Shown here piece after piece: positions 7,927 through 17,249 of a stretch of DNA of 64,000 nucleotides (the first letter of the stretch is position 1; each line of letters begins with the position of its first letter). Source of the DNA: Sulfuritortus calidifontis (GTDB lineage Bacteria > Pseudomonadota > Gammaproteobacteria > Burkholderiales > Thiobacillaceae). The translations under genes and the position numbers were made by a program. The notes beneath the pieces were generated by a model, which was not told where the DNA came from, did no database searches, and was given only the letters and a program-made list of their open reading frames with translations. The stretch lies in assembly GCF_003967275.1 (NCBI RefSeq), contig NZ_AP018721.1, forward strand, positions 310,001 to 374,000, written 5' to 3'.

Positions 7927-9495
7927 ATGCAAGCACACGCGATGGAGCACGGTCACGGCGCCCCCGGCGGCCTGTTGCGCTGGGTGACCACGACCAACCA
8001 CAAAGACATCGGCACCATGTACCTCTGGTTCGCCGCGGTGATGTTTCTCCTGGCCGGCTCGATGGCCATGGCCATCCGGGCCGAGTTGTTCCAGCCCGGC
8101 CTGCAGCTGGTGAGCCCGGAGTTCTTCAATCAGCTCACCACCCTGCACGGCCTGATCATGGTGTTCGGCGTGATCATGCCGGCCATGACCGGCTTCGCCA
8201 ACTGGCAGGTGCCGTTGATGATCGGGGCGCCCGACATGGCCTTCCCGCGCATGAACAACTGGAGCTTCTGGATCCTGCCGGTGGCGGCGATCCTGCTGGT
8301 GGTCTCCATGTTCCTGCCGGGCGGCGCCGCGGCGGCGGGCTGGACCCTGTATCCGCCGCTGTATATCCAGGGCGGCATCAGCTACGACCTGACCATCTTC
8401 GCCATCCACATCCTGGGCGCCTCGTCGATCATGGGCTCGCTCAACATCATCACCACCATCCTCAACATGCGGGCGCCGGGCATGACCCTGATGAAGATGC
8501 CGCTGTTCGTCTGGACCTGGCTGATCACCGCCTTCCTGCTGATCGCGGTGATGCCGGTGCTGGCCGGGGCGGTGACCATGCTGCTGACCGACCGCAACTT
8601 CGACACCCACTTCTTCAATGCGGCCGGCGGCGGCGACCCGGTGCTGTACCAGCACGTGTTCTGGTTCTTCGGCCACCCCGAGGTGTACATCCTGATCCTG
8701 CCGGCCTTCGGCCTGGTCTCGACGATCATTCCGACCTTCGCGCGCAAGCCGTTGTTCGGCTACGCCTCGATGGTCTACGCCACCGCCTCGATCGCCATCC
8801 TGTCTTTCCTGGTCTGGGCGCACCACATGTTCACCGTGGGCATGCCCGCCGTCGGCCAGCTCTATTTCATGTACGCGACCATGCTGATCGCGGTGCCGAC
8901 CGGGGTGAAGGTGTTCAACTGGGTGGCCACGATGTGGAAGGGCAGCCTGACCTTCGAGACACCGATGCTGTTCGCCATCGCCTTCGTCGCCCTGTTCACC
9001 ATCGGCGGCTTCACCGGCCTGGTGCTGGCCATGGCTCCGGTCGACATCCAGCTGCACGACACCTATTACGTGGTGGCGCATTTCCACTACGTGCTGGTCT
9101 CCGGCGCCCTGTTCGCCATCTACGCCGGCGTCTACTACTGGCTGCCGAAGTGGACCGGCCACATGTACAACGAGACCCTGGGCAAGTGGCACTTCTGGTT
9201 GTCCATGATCTCGTTCAACGTGCTGTTCTTCCCGCAGCATTTCCTGGGCCTGGCCGGCATGCCGCGCCGGATCCCGGACTACGCGGTGCAGTTCACCGAG
9301 TTCAACATGATCTCCTCGATCGGCGGTTTCATCTTCGGCGCCAGCCAGATCCTGATGCTGATCGTGATCCTGCAGTGCATCCGCGGTGGCAAGAAGGCCG
9401 AGGCCAAGCCCTGGGAAGGCGCCCAGGGCCTGGAGTGGACCGTGCCCTCACCGGCGCCGTATCACACCTTCGAAACGCCACCGGTGGTGAAGTGA
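7927..9495 (+). CDS. coxA: cytochrome c oxidase subunit I
   Basis: Catalytic haem a/a3-CuB subunit of the proton-pumping oxidase, 522 aa with about twelve membrane helices. The low-spin haem ligand lies in [12 protein letters not shown], CuB ligand and cross-linked tyrosine in [17 protein letters not shown], the HH pair in [10 protein letters not shown], and the haem ligands in AHFHYVL. K-channel and D-channel segments look intact. An AAGGAG-like site precedes the ATG. The TGA stop shares a base with the small gene at 9495. Confidence 0.96.
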   Translation: MQAHAMEHGHGAPGGLLRWVTTTNHKDIGTMYLWFAAVMFLLAGSMAMAIRAELFQPGLQLVSPEFFNQLTTLHGLIMVFGVIMPAMTGFANWQVPLMIGAPDMAFPRMNNWSFWILPVAAILLVVSMFLPGGAAAAGWTLYPPLYIQGGISYDLTIFAIHILGASSIMGSLNIITTILNMRAPGMTLMKMPLFVWTWLITAFLLIAVMPVLAGAVTMLLTDRNFDTHFFNAAGGGDPVLYQHVFWFFGHPEVYILILPAFGLVSTIIPTFARKPLFGYASMVYATASIAILSFLVWAHHMFTVGMPAVGQLYFMYATMLIAVPTGVKVFNWVATMWKGSLTFETPMLFAIAFVALFTIGGFTGLVLAMAPVDIQLHDTYYVVAHFHYVLVSGALFAIYAGVYYWLPKWTGHMYNETLGKWHFWLSMISFNVLFFPQHFLGLAGMPRRIPDYAVQFTEFNMISSIGGFIFGASQILMLIVILQCIRGGKKAEAKPWEGAQGLEWTVPSPAPYHTFETPPVVK

Positions 9496-9593
9496 TGGAC
9501 AAGGGGCGCGCCAAGAACATCCGTCTGGCCCTGCTGCTGGCGCTGATACCGCTGGCCCTGTTCGTCCTCACCCTGCTGGGGTTCGTCAAGTGA
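9495..9593 (+). CDS. cytochrome oxidase small assembly peptide, 32 aa
   Basis: [10 protein letters not shown] followed by one hydrophobic helix (LALLLALIPLALFVLTLLGFVK). Its ATG overlaps the coxA stop (TGATG) and its TGA overlaps the GTG of ctaG, so it is translated as part of the operon. Tiny single-span proteins at this exact position between coxA and ctaG are annotated in beta-proteobacteria as cytochrome oxidase small assembly proteins. The assignment rests on position and on the charged-plus-hydrophobic pattern. Confidence 0.75.
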   Translation: MDKGRAKNIRLALLLALIPLALFVLTLLGFVK

Positions 9594-10126
9594 ACACCGC
9601 CGTCGCCCAGGCCAACCGGGTGCTGTTGCGCCGGCTGTCGCTGATCGCGCTGGCCATGTTCGGCTTCGGTTTCGCCCTGGTGCCGCTGTATGACGTGTTG
9701 TGCGACATCACCGGGCTGAACCGGGGCGACATTCAGGCGCTGGCCAGGAACACCCAGATCGACTACAGCCGGCCGGTGCGGGTGGACCTGGTGGCCAGCG
9801 TGCCGCAGGGTGTGCCGATGCGGCTGAGCGCGCCGAGCCGGCCGCTGACCGCCCATCCGGGAGAGCTGATGCAGACGGAGTTCGTGCTGGAGAACCTGAG
9901 CGACCGGCCTTTGGTCGCCCAGGCCATCCCCAGCTATGACCCGCCGCTGATGGCGAAGTACTTCAAGAAGATCGAGTGCTTTTGTTTCCGCGAGCAGCGT
10001 CTGGCGCCGGGGGAGCGGCGCACCATGCCGCTGATGTTCGTGCTGGACCGAAAGATGCCGCGCGACCTGCCGACCATCGCCCTGGCCTACACCATGTACG
10101 AAAGCCCGAGTGCACCGAAGCCATGA
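9590..10126 (+). CDS. ctaG: cytochrome c oxidase assembly protein CtaG/Cox11
   Basis: Membrane-anchored copper chaperone that delivers copper to the CuB site of subunit I. 178 aa: one N-terminal helix (about 14-34) and a periplasmic beta-barrel domain. The copper-binding motif is present as KIECFCFREQ near residue 125, as is PLYDVLCDITG just after the helix. The GTG start at 9590 overlaps the stop of the 32-aa peptide; its stop overlaps the DUF2970 start. Confidence 0.93.
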   Translation: MNTAVAQANRVLLRRLSLIALAMFGFGFALVPLYDVLCDITGLNRGDIQALARNTQIDYSRPVRVDLVASVPQGVPMRLSAPSRPLTAHPGELMQTEFVLENLSDRPLVAQAIPSYDPPLMAKYFKKIECFCFREQRLAPGERRTMPLMFVLDRKMPRDLPTIALAYTMYESPSAPKP

Positions 10127-10302
10127 GCGTGTTCCGGGTCTGGAAGGCGGTCTTCTGGAGCTTCTTCGGCATCAGGAAGGGGCGCGATCTGGAGTCCGAT
10201 GCGGCGCACATCAAACCGGTGCATATCGTGATCGCCGGCCTGGTGGGTGCGCTGATTTTTGTGGTTTCGCTGATCGTATTGGTTAATTGGATCACGCGCT
10301 GA
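10123..10302 (+). CDS. DUF2970 family membrane protein
   Basis: A 59-residue protein, MSVFRVWKAV..., with a soluble N-terminus carrying FFGIRKGRDLESD and one C-terminal transmembrane helix (about 32-55). The FFG(I/V)RK element followed by a single helix matches DUF2970, a small betaproteobacterial family found in cytochrome oxidase operons between ctaG and coxC. Its function is unknown; operon position suggests oxidase assembly or stability. The ATG overlaps the ctaG stop. Confidence 0.8.
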   Translation: MSVFRVWKAVFWSFFGIRKGRDLESDAAHIKPVHIVIAGLVGALIFVVSLIVLVNWITR

Positions 10303-10318
10303 AAAGGGGGAGAACTGA

Positions 10319-11170
10319 ATGAATGCGCAAAGCCATGGTGCTTACTATCTGCCGGCCCCGTCGTATTGGCCGATCCTGGGTTCGGCCGCGCTGCTCGGGC
10401 TGACGCTCGGCGCGACGCTGCTGATCAACCAGGTGGCCGGCGGCGGCTGGGTGCTGCTGGCCGGCTTCGTCCTGCTGGTCTGGATGCTGTTCGGCTGGTT
10501 CGGCCAGGTGATCGGCGAGAGCGAGAAGGGGTTGTACAACCAGCAGGTCGATGCCGGTTTCCGCTGGAGCATGAGCTGGTTCATCTTTTCCGAGGTGATG
10601 TTCTTCGCCGCCTTTTTCGGCGCGCTGTTCTACGTGCGCACCCTGTCGGTGCCCGACCTGACCAGCACCGACAATGCGCTGCTCTGGCCCGGCTACGCCG
10701 GCGGCTGGCCGACCCAAGGGCCGGGGATCAAGGAGGCCTTCGAGCCCATGGGCGCCTGGGGCATCCCGGCCTGGAACACCCTGATCCTGCTCTCCTCGGG
10801 TGTCACCGTGACCTGGGCCCACTGGGGCCTGAAGCAGGGCAGGCGTAGCCAGTTGATCGGCGGCCTCATCGCCACCGTCGCCCTGGGCCTGCTGTTTATC
10901 GGCCTGCAGGCCTACGAGTACCACCACGCCTACACCGAGCTGGGCCTGACCCTGGGCGCCGGCGTCTACGGCGCGACCTTCTTCATGCTGACCGGCTTCC
11001 ACGGCTTCCACGTGACCCTGGGCACGATCATGCTGATCACCATCCTGGGCCGCAGCATTGCCGGTCATTTCACGCCGGAGCGCCACTTCGCCTTCGAAGC
11101 GGTGTCCTGGTACTGGCACTTCGTGGACGTGGTCTGGCTCGGCCTGTTTATCTTCGTGTATTGGTTGTAA
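10319..11170 (+). CDS. coxC: cytochrome c oxidase subunit III
   Basis: Seven-helix core subunit without redox centres, which stabilises subunit I and its proton uptake. 283 aa. Family signatures: WFGQVIGES and SMSWFIFSEVMFFAAFFGALFY near residues 60-100, GFHGFHVTLGT near 240, and the C-terminal FEAVSWYWHFVDVVWLGLF. A GGGGGAGAA site precedes the ATG. The next gene is on the opposite strand, so this may end the first transcript of the cluster. Confidence 0.95.
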   Translation: MNAQSHGAYYLPAPSYWPILGSAALLGLTLGATLLINQVAGGGWVLLAGFVLLVWMLFGWFGQVIGESEKGLYNQQVDAGFRWSMSWFIFSEVMFFAAFFGALFYVRTLSVPDLTSTDNALLWPGYAGGWPTQGPGIKEAFEPMGAWGIPAWNTLILLSSGVTVTWAHWGLKQGRRSQLIGGLIATVALGLLFIGLQAYEYHHAYTELGLTLGAGVYGATFFMLTGFHGFHVTLGTIMLITILGRSIAGHFTPERHFAFEAVSWYWHFVDVVWLGLFIFVYWL

Positions 11171-11179
11171 TCGAGAGGC

Positions 11180-11377
11180 TTACAGCCGGCCGGGCGCGAT
11201 CAGGCCGGTGTAGCCGCCGAGCATGAGCAGGAGGAACAGGCCGAGCGAGAGTGCGATGCGCCAGGTCAGGGCCTTGACCGTGCGGCTGCTGCCGCCCTTG
11301 TCCTTGACCAGATAGACCAGCGCGCTGGCCAGGCTGAAGACGATGAGCAACAGGGCGGCGATGACGAAAAGGCGCAT
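11180..11377 (-). CDS. twin transmembrane protein (DUF2909-like)
   Basis: A 65-residue protein with two hydrophobic segments (about 4-24 and 38-60) separated by a short basic loop (VKDKGGSSRTVKALTWR). Small two-helix proteins of this pattern, encoded opposite to and between coxC and the SURF1 gene, are annotated as DUF2909/twin transmembrane protein. Function unknown. It interrupts the otherwise unidirectional cox cluster, so SURF1 and the genes after it need their own promoter or read-through. Confidence 0.75.
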   Translation of the reverse strand: MRLFVIAALLLIVFSLASALVYLVKDKGGSSRTVKALTWRIALSLGLFLLLMLGGYTGLIAPGRL

Positions 11378-11412
11378 GGTGGGTCTCTCTTGTCCGGTGT
11401 CGGTCGGGCGGC

Positions 11413-12141
11413 ATGAAACGGCCTGATTGGATTGTAGCTTGGCTGCCGGCCGTGGCCGGGGTGGCGGTGTTTCTGGCGGCGCTGGCCCTGGCCCAGTGGC
11501 AGCTCGAGCGCGCCGAATACAAGCGCGGCCTGCAGGCGCGCTGGGACGAAGGCGGCCGGCAGCCGGCCGAGCGCCTGGACCGGCTGCCGGGCGAGGCCGA
11601 GGAGGCCTGGCTTTATCGCCGGCTGCGCCTGGCCGGCCACTTCGAGCCGGACTACCAGGTCTTCCTGGACAACCGGCTGCACCGGGGGCGGGCCGGCTAC
11701 CACGTGGTGGTGCCGTTGCGCTTGCAAGGCACGGGCGAGAGCGTCCTGGTCAACCGCGGCTGGCTGCCGGCCGAGGCCGACCGGCGTCATGCGCCCTACC
11801 TGGCGGTGCCGAAGGGCGGGCTGGCGGTGGAGGGCATCCTGGTCCGGGCGCAGACGCGCTACTTCGAGCTGGGGCCGGACACGGTGCGCGGCAGCGTCTG
11901 GCAGAACCTGGACCTGCGGCGCTACCGTGATTTTTACGGGCAGCCGCTGCCGGACTGGCTGCTGCTGCAAACGAATGAGGTCGGCGACGGCCTGGTGCGC
12001 GACTGGCCGCGGCTGGATGCCGGGGTCGACAAGCACATCAGCTATGCCGGCCAGTGGTTCGCCCTGGCGGCGACCAGCCTGGCCCTGACCCTGATTTATC
12101 AATGGAGACGCTACCGTGGCCCTAAAGCGCGGACAGATTAA
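11413..12141 (+). CDS. SURF1 family cytochrome oxidase assembly protein
   Basis: SURF1/Shy1 homologue that helps insert haem a into subunit I. 242 aa with terminal transmembrane helices (about 9-28 and 212-232) and a periplasmic domain between. Family elements: LGxWQxxR-like LAQWQLERAEYK after the first helix, the DNRLHRGRAGYHVV segment, LVNRGWLPAEADR, and the C-terminal YAGQWFALA motif. It ends 26 bases inside the next gene. Confidence 0.9.
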   Translation: MKRPDWIVAWLPAVAGVAVFLAALALAQWQLERAEYKRGLQARWDEGGRQPAERLDRLPGEAEEAWLYRRLRLAGHFEPDYQVFLDNRLHRGRAGYHVVVPLRLQGTGESVLVNRGWLPAEADRRHAPYLAVPKGGLAVEGILVRAQTRYFELGPDTVRGSVWQNLDLRRYRDFYGQPLPDWLLLQTNEVGDGLVRDWPRLDAGVDKHISYAGQWFALAATSLALTLIYQWRRYRGPKARTD

Positions 12142-12676
12142 GTTGCTCTTGATCCTCGCCATGTTCGTCGCGCCCTTCGCGCTGGCCGACCTGGCCTTTC
12201 GTTACTGGAAGCCGGACAGTTTCAACAACTACGGTGAGCTGGTTCAGGCGACGGAGTTTCGCCCGGCCGGCCTGCAGGCCGGCGACGGCGCGCCATTCGA
12301 CCTGTCCGCCCTGCGCGGCAAGTGGGTGTTGCTGCTGGTGCAGGCGGGCGAGTGCGACGCGGCCTGCCGGCAGAACCTGTACCTCATGCGCCAGGTGCGC
12401 CAGGCGACCGGACGCGATCAGGGCCGGATCGAGCGGCTCTTGATCGCCGAGCGGCCGCTGCCGGCCGAGCTGGCGGCGCAGCATGCCGGTCTGCGCCAGG
12501 CGCGCTACCCGGACCTGGCCGTGCTGGGGCCACCGCTGGCGGGCGCCGAGAGCCTGGGCCGGATCCATCTGATCGATCCGCTCGGCCGCCTGGTGCTGCG
12601 CTATCCGCAGGCGGCGGACGGCAGCCGCATGCTCAAGGATGTGCAGCGCCTGCTGAAGTATTCGCAGATTGGATGA
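12116..12676 (+). CDS. membrane-anchored thioredoxin-like protein of the cox cluster
   Basis: 186 aa starting from a GTG, with one N-terminal transmembrane helix (about 9-26) and a soluble domain resembling the Sco/thioredoxin fold: [20 protein letters not shown] is followed by CDAAC, which occupies the position of the Sco CxxxC copper or redox pair. Proteins of this kind follow SURF1 in beta- and gammaproteobacterial cox clusters and are usually annotated as hypothetical. A role in CuA maturation or thiol redox is inferred from the C-x3-C pair and context. The usual next gene, heme A synthase ctaA, is missing; ctaB follows directly. Confidence 0.65.
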   Translation: MALKRGQIKLLLILAMFVAPFALADLAFRYWKPDSFNNYGELVQATEFRPAGLQAGDGAPFDLSALRGKWVLLLVQAGECDAACRQNLYLMRQVRQATGRDQGRIERLLIAERPLPAELAAQHAGLRQARYPDLAVLGPPLAGAESLGRIHLIDPLGRLVLRYPQAADGSRMLKDVQRLLKYSQIG

Positions 12677-12710
12677 GGGCGGCCAGGGAGGCTGCGAGAG
12701 GAGCGAGAAC

Positions 12711-13598
12711 ATGGAAATGGTGACTGTCTGGAACCGGGCGCGCCTGCGCGACTACCTGGAATTGACCAAGCCCCGCGTGGTGGCGCTGATCGTGTTCACC
12801 GCGGTGATCGGCATGTTCCTGGCCCAGCCGGGCTGGCCCCCGCTCGGCCTGCTGCTGGCGGCCACTGCCGGCATCGCCCTGGCCGCGGCGGGGGCGGCGG
12901 CCTTCAACTGCCTGGTCGAGCGCACCATCGACGCCAAGATGGCCCGGACCCGCGCCCGCGCCACGGCGCGCGGCGAGGTCGGCACGGTCCAGGCCCTGGT
13001 CTTCGCCGGCCTGCTGGCCGGAGCCGGGCTCTCGCTGCTCTATGTCTGGGTCAATCCGCTGACCATGTGGCTGACCCTGCTCACCTTCATCGGCTACGCC
13101 TGCATCTACACCCTGTTCCTCAAGCCGGCCACGCCGCAGAACATCGTGATCGGCGGCGCCTCCGGCGCCATGCCGCCGGTGCTGGGCTGGGCGGCGATGA
13201 CCGGCACGGTCGGCCACGAGGCCCTGCTGCTGTTCCTCATCATCTTCGCCTGGACGCCGCCGCATTTCTGGGCCCTGGCACTCTACCGCAAGGACGACTA
13301 CGCCCGCTCCGGCCTGCCCATGCTGCCGGTGACCCACGGCGAGGCCTTCACCCGCTTGAACATCCTGCTCTACACCGTGCTGCTCAGCGCGGTCACCCTG
13401 CTGCCGGTGGCGGTGAACATGGTGGGGCCGATCTACGTCGCCGCGGTGCTGGCGCTCGACGGCGTCTTCCTCTGGTTCGCCTGGCGGCTCTATCGCGCCT
13501 ATTCGGCCGAGCTGGCGAAGCGCACCTTCGCCTACTCGATCCTTTATCTCAGCCTGTTGTTCGCGGCCCTGTTGCTCGATCGGGCGCTGGCCGTCTGA
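12711..13598 (+). CDS. ctaB: protoheme IX farnesyltransferase (haem O synthase)
   Basis: UbiA-family prenyltransferase that adds the farnesyl tail to protoheme to make haem O, the precursor of haem a. 295 aa with about nine helices. Prenyl-diphosphate binding motifs: N-x3-E-x2-ID-x2-M-x-RT in [16 protein letters not shown] near residues 66-81, and [15 protein letters not shown] near 200. ATG 12711 is preceded by AGAGGAGCG. The enzyme implies haem-a production, although the CtaA step is not encoded here. Confidence 0.94.
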   Translation: MEMVTVWNRARLRDYLELTKPRVVALIVFTAVIGMFLAQPGWPPLGLLLAATAGIALAAAGAAAFNCLVERTIDAKMARTRARATARGEVGTVQALVFAGLLAGAGLSLLYVWVNPLTMWLTLLTFIGYACIYTLFLKPATPQNIVIGGASGAMPPVLGWAAMTGTVGHEALLLFLIIFAWTPPHFWALALYRKDDYARSGLPMLPVTHGEAFTRLNILLYTVLLSAVTLLPVAVNMVGPIYVAAVLALDGVFLWFAWRLYRAYSAELAKRTFAYSILYLSLLFAALLLDRALAV

Positions 13599-13635
13599 CG
13601 CATTCTTGCTTGTGGAATGCCGGGCATTGAGCCAC

Positions 13636-13641
13636 TATAAT
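13636..13641 (+). promoter_or_regulatory. candidate -10 element before the Rrf2 gene
   Basis: A consensus TATAAT lies 28 bases before the ATG at 13670. No good -35 sits at 16-18 bp. A small palindrome GGATATCC (13649-13656) follows within the leader and could be part of an operator. Weak evidence. Confidence 0.35.
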
Positions 13642-13669
13642 CGGACATGGATATCCTCAGGAGTTGGAT

Positions 13670-14122
13670 ATGGTTTTATCCCGAACCAGCCAATATGCAG
13701 TGCAGGCCTTGATCTATATCGCCACCCAGCCGCCGGGCGAGCCGGTGCTCAATCGCGATATCGCTGATCGTCTGAGCGTGCCCTCGGCCTATCTGGCCAA
13801 GATCCTGCAGAACCTGTGCAAGCAGGGGGTGCTCGATTCCTTCCGCGGTCGTCTGGGCGGTTTCTGCCTGCGCGAGGGCATGCACAAGACCAACCTGATG
13901 CAGGTGCTGACCCTGACCGAGGGCCCGGATTTCACCAAGAACTGCATCCTCGGCCTCAAGGAATGTTCCGATGCCACCGCCTGCCCCATGCATTTCAAGT
14001 GGCTGCCGGTGAAGAAGAAGATCATCGCCCTGCTGGAAGACATGACCTTGGAAGACCTGGCCAAGGCCGTGCTCACCGGCAAATACCGCCTGTCCGACCT
14101 GCCCCTGGGTGCCATGGCCTGA
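13670..14122 (+). CDS. Rrf2 family transcriptional regulator
   Basis: 150-aa winged-helix regulator. The N-terminus SRTSQYAVQALIYIA and recognition segment SVPSAYLAKILQNL are typical of Rrf2/IscR/NsrR. Three cysteines, C92, C99 and C105 (C-x6-C-x5-C), sit where the family binds an Fe-S cluster, so it is likely to sense iron-sulfur status, NO or redox. ATG 13670 is chosen because AGGAG lies at good spacing; a TTG six bases upstream is less likely. It overlaps the sco gene by four bases and sits between two oxidase operons, making it a candidate regulator of one or both. Confidence 0.85.
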   Translation: MVLSRTSQYAVQALIYIATQPPGEPVLNRDIADRLSVPSAYLAKILQNLCKQGVLDSFRGRLGGFCLREGMHKTNLMQVLTLTEGPDFTKNCILGLKECSDATACPMHFKWLPVKKKIIALLEDMTLEDLAKAVLTGKYRLSDLPLGAMA

Positions 14123-14709
14123 TGAAGGCCCTGCTTTGGCTGGCGCTGGCCGCCGGCATCCTGCTCGGCTGCGGCCGGCAGGCCGAACTGCAGTTCACCG
14201 GCACCGACATCACCGGCGCGGCCTTCGGCCGCCAGTTCACGCTCACCGACCACAACGGCCAGCCGCGTACCCTGGCCGACTTCAAGGGCAAGGCGGTCGC
14301 CATCTTCTTCGGCTATACCCACTGCCCAGACGTTTGTCCGACCACCCTGACCGATCTCAAGGCCGCCATGCAGCTGCTCGGTCCGGAACTGGCGGGAAAG
14401 GTGCAGGTGCTGTTCGTCACGGTCGACCCCGAGCGCGACACGCCCGAGGTGCTGCGTCAGTATGTGCCCTATTTTCATCCGAGCTTCCTCGGGCTTTACG
14501 GCACGCCGGAGCAGATCGCGGCCACGGCGCGCGAATTCAAGGTCCACTACGCCAAGCACACCGAGGCCGGGGCGAGCGATTACCTGGTCGATCACACCGC
14601 GGCCACCTATGTCTTCGACCCCATAGGCCGCATTCGCCTGTTCTGGCCCTATGGTCATCCGGCCAAGGACATGGCGCAGGACCTGCGCCAACTTCTGGCC
14701 GCCCAGTAA
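14122..14709 (+). CDS. SCO1/SenC family copper chaperone lipoprotein
   Basis: 195 aa. The N-terminus is a lipoprotein signal with lipobox-like ILLGC near residue 16. The thioredoxin-fold domain has the copper-binding C68-PDV-C72 and the third ligand H158 in VDHTAATY, plus [11 protein letters not shown] and VDPERDTPE. It delivers copper to CuA in aa3 oxidases or to CuB in cbb3 oxidases. Translationally coupled to the Rrf2 gene and upstream of ccoN, so it could serve either enzyme; the aa3 cluster has no other complete Sco. Confidence 0.92.
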   Translation: MKALLWLALAAGILLGCGRQAELQFTGTDITGAAFGRQFTLTDHNGQPRTLADFKGKAVAIFFGYTHCPDVCPTTLTDLKAAMQLLGPELAGKVQVLFVTVDPERDTPEVLRQYVPYFHPSFLGLYGTPEQIAATAREFKVHYAKHTEAGASDYLVDHTAATYVFDPIGRIRLFWPYGHPAKDMAQDLRQLLAAQ

Positions 14710-14743
14710 AGCCCCACTCTTAGTAGCAACTTACCGGTACAAC

Positions 14744-14772
14744 TTGCGATGGCGCCTGGGCGCGGCTATACT
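14744..14772 (+). promoter_or_regulatory. candidate sigma-70 promoter for ccoNOQP
   Basis: TTGCGA (14744-14749), 17-bp spacer, TATACT (14767-14772), about 80 bases before the ccoN ATG. No FNR/ANR box (TTGAT-N4-ATCAA) is visible in this gap, although cbb3 operons are commonly under such control. Confidence 0.6.
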
Positions 14773-14854
14773 CCCGCGTCTTTTCGTTCGGTCATTCCGC
14801 CTTGCGTTCGCCGCAGGGCTTGGTTTTGAGAGATGTAGCAACCTAGGAGGCGCC

Positions 14855-16300
14855 ATGGCTGCGACCAGCAACCCGGCAACTGAGCAGTACAACTTCGACA
14901 TCGTCAAAAAATTCGCCGTCATGACCCTGGTCTGGGGCGTGGTCGGCATGTTCGTCGGCGTGTATATCGCCTCGGAACTGGCCTGGCCCTTCCTCAACTT
15001 CGACAGCCCGTATTTCTCCTTCGGCCGTTTCCGCCCGGTCCACACCAGCGGCGTGATCTTCGGCTTCGGCGGCTCGGCCCTGTTCGCCACCTCCTACTAC
15101 GTCGTCCAGCGCACCTGCCAGACCCGTCTGTTCGCGCCCGGGCTGGCCACCTTCACCTTCTGGGGCTGGCAGGCCGTGATCGTGCTGGCCGCCCTGTCCT
15201 ACGTCATGGGCTACAGCCAGGGTCGCGAGTACGCCGAGATGGAATGGCCGATCGACCTTCTGATCGAAGTGGTCTGGGTCTCCTACCTGGCCGTGTTCGT
15301 CGGCACCCTGATGAACCGCAAGCAGCCGCACATCTACGTCGCCAACTGGTTCTACCTGTCGTTCATCCTGGCGACCGCCCTGCTGCACACCTTCAACAAC
15401 ATCGCCATCCCGGTCGGCCTGTTCACCCTGAAGTCCTACAGCCTGTTCTCCGGCCCGCAGGACGCCATGACCCAGTGGTGGTACGGCCATAACGCCGTGG
15501 GCTTTTTCCTGACCGCCGCCTTCCTCGGCATGATGTACTACTTCGTGCCCAAGCACGCCGGCCGTCCGGTCTATTCCTATCGCCTGTCCATCGTCCACTT
15601 CTGGGCGCTGTCCTTCATGTACATGTGGGTCGGTACCCACCACCTGCACTGGACCGCCATCCCCGACTGGACCTCGACCCTGGCCGCCACCTTCTCCATC
15701 ATGCTGCTGCTGCCTTCGTGGGGCGGCATGATCAACGGCATCATGACCCTGTCCGGCGCCTGGGACAAACTGCGGACCGACCCGGTGATGCGCTTCATGA
15801 TCGTGGCCCTGTCCTTCTATGGCATGTCTACCTTCGAAGGCCCGCTGATGTCGCTCAAGGACGTCAACGCCCTGTCGCACTACACCGATTGGACCGTGGG
15901 CCACGTTCACTCCGGCGCCCTGGGCTGGGTGGCGATGATCTCCTTCGGCTCGCTCTACCACATGATCCCGCGTCTGTGGAAAACCGAGCTGTACAGCGTG
16001 CGCCTGGTCAACCTGCACTTCTGGCTGGCCACCATCGGCGTGCTGCTCTACATCACCGCCATGTGGATTTCCGGCATCATGCAGGGCCTGATGTGGCGTG
16101 CCTTCGACGACTTCGGCAACCTGCAGTACTCCTTCGTCGAGTCGGTCGCCGCCATGCATCCCTTCTACGCCATGCGCGCCATCGGCGGCATGTTCTTCCT
16201 GACCGGCATGATCATCATGGCGTACAACTGCTACATGACCATTCGCCAGGGCCAGCGCGCCGAACAGGCCGCACCGGCTGCCGCGGTGGCTAGCGCCTGA
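14855..16300 (+). CDS. ccoN: cbb3-type cytochrome c oxidase subunit I
   Basis: Catalytic haem b/b3-CuB subunit of the high-affinity oxidase, 481 aa, about twelve helices. Typical CcoN segments: [17 protein letters not shown] near residue 55, [14 protein letters not shown] with the CuB-side histidine and cross-linked tyrosine region, [12 protein letters not shown], and the C-terminal [11 protein letters not shown]. The ATG follows AGGAGG. It heads ccoN-O-Q-P. Confidence 0.96.
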   Translation: MAATSNPATEQYNFDIVKKFAVMTLVWGVVGMFVGVYIASELAWPFLNFDSPYFSFGRFRPVHTSGVIFGFGGSALFATSYYVVQRTCQTRLFAPGLATFTFWGWQAVIVLAALSYVMGYSQGREYAEMEWPIDLLIEVVWVSYLAVFVGTLMNRKQPHIYVANWFYLSFILATALLHTFNNIAIPVGLFTLKSYSLFSGPQDAMTQWWYGHNAVGFFLTAAFLGMMYYFVPKHAGRPVYSYRLSIVHFWALSFMYMWVGTHHLHWTAIPDWTSTLAATFSIMLLLPSWGGMINGIMTLSGAWDKLRTDPVMRFMIVALSFYGMSTFEGPLMSLKDVNALSHYTDWTVGHVHSGALGWVAMISFGSLYHMIPRLWKTELYSVRLVNLHFWLATIGVLLYITAMWISGIMQGLMWRAFDDFGNLQYSFVESVAAMHPFYAMRAIGGMFFLTGMIIMAYNCYMTIRQGQRAEQAAPAAAVASA

Positions 16301-16317
16301 TTTCGGAGATCGTAGGC

Positions 16318-17061
16318 ATGTTCAAGTTCAAGCACGAAAACCTGGAAACCAACGCCGGCATCCTGCTGGTGGCGACCATGCTGGCCATCAGCGTCGGCGG
16401 CCTGGTCGAGATCGCCCCGCTGTTCATGATCGACAGCACCATGGAGAAGGTCGACGGCGTTCGTCCCTACACCCCGCTCGAGCAGCGCGGCCGCGACATC
16501 TTCGTCCGCGAGGGCTGCTATACCTGCCATTCGCAGATGATCCGCCCCTTCCGCGACGAGCAGTTGCGCTACGGTCATTACTCCCTGGCCTCCGAGTCGA
16601 AATACGACCACCCCTTCCAGTGGGGCTCCAAGCGCACCGGTCCGGACCTGGCCCGGGTCGGCGGCAAGTATTCCAACGAGTGGCACGTCCAGCACCTGAT
16701 CAAGCCCACCTCGGTGGTGCCCGAGTCGGTGATGCCGAACTACCCCTGGCTGCTGTCCACCCCGCTCGACTACGCCGATGTCGGCGACCGCATGCGCGCC
16801 CTGCGCACCACCGGCGTGCCCTATTCGGCCAATGCCGAGGAGTACAAGGCCAACGTCGAGAAATTCGGCGAGGCGGTGGCCAAGACCCTGCATATCCCGG
16901 ACGCCCAGAAAAACCTGGTCGCCCAGGCGCAGGAAGGCAACTACGACGGCGACCGCACCAACGTGACCGAGATGGATGCCCTGGTGGCCTATCTGCAGGT
17001 ACTCGGCACCATGGTCGATTTCAGGCAGTACAAGCCTGAAGACCTGGTGAAGTATCGCTGA
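16318..17061 (+). CDS. ccoO: cbb3-type cytochrome c oxidase subunit II (mono-haem)
   Basis: Membrane-anchored mono-haem cytochrome c passing electrons from CcoP to CcoN. 247 aa: N-terminal helix at about 14-34, haem c motif CYTCH at 67-71 followed by SQMIRPF, and a distal methionine probably in VMPNYPW. Standard length and order directly after ccoN. Confidence 0.95.
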   Translation: MFKFKHENLETNAGILLVATMLAISVGGLVEIAPLFMIDSTMEKVDGVRPYTPLEQRGRDIFVREGCYTCHSQMIRPFRDEQLRYGHYSLASESKYDHPFQWGSKRTGPDLARVGGKYSNEWHVQHLIKPTSVVPESVMPNYPWLLSTPLDYADVGDRMRALRTTGVPYSANAEEYKANVEKFGEAVAKTLHIPDAQKNLVAQAQEGNYDGDRTNVTEMDALVAYLQVLGTMVDFRQYKPEDLVKYR

Positions 17062-17063
17062 TC

Positions 17064-17249
17064 GTGTTGGACTGGCTGGCCCAGGCCGAGAATGCCAAAC
17101 CGCTCGGCCTCGTGATCTTCTTCGTCACCTTCTGTGCCATCGTGCTCTGGGTGTACGGCAGCAAGAAACGGGGCGAGCGACTTGAACAACACAAGAATAT
17201 TCCGTTCTTAGACGACGAAGACGAATCGAAGGATAAGTCCCATGGCTAA
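17064..17249 (+). CDS. ccoQ: cbb3-type oxidase small subunit CcoQ
   Basis: 61-aa single-helix protein (helix about 13-33, then basic GSKKRGERLEQH). It stabilises the cbb3 complex. The start is GTG 17064, with a TTG one codon later as alternative; both lie within three bases of the ccoO stop. The last eight bases overlap ccoP. Confidence 0.85.
   Translation: MLDWLAQAENAKPLGLVIFFVTFCAIVLWVYGSKKRGERLEQHKNIPFLDDEDESKDKSHG

Noticed and set aside
14710-14854. FNR/ANR box upstream of ccoN
   Set aside because: No TTGAT-N4-ATCAA match with acceptable half-sites was found in this gap or before the Rrf2 gene (the closest, TTGAG-CCAC-TATAA at 13627-13640, matches only one half).
14843-16159. Long minus-strand open frame opposite ccoN
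   Set aside because: Antisense to a gene with all catalytic motifs; no start signals.
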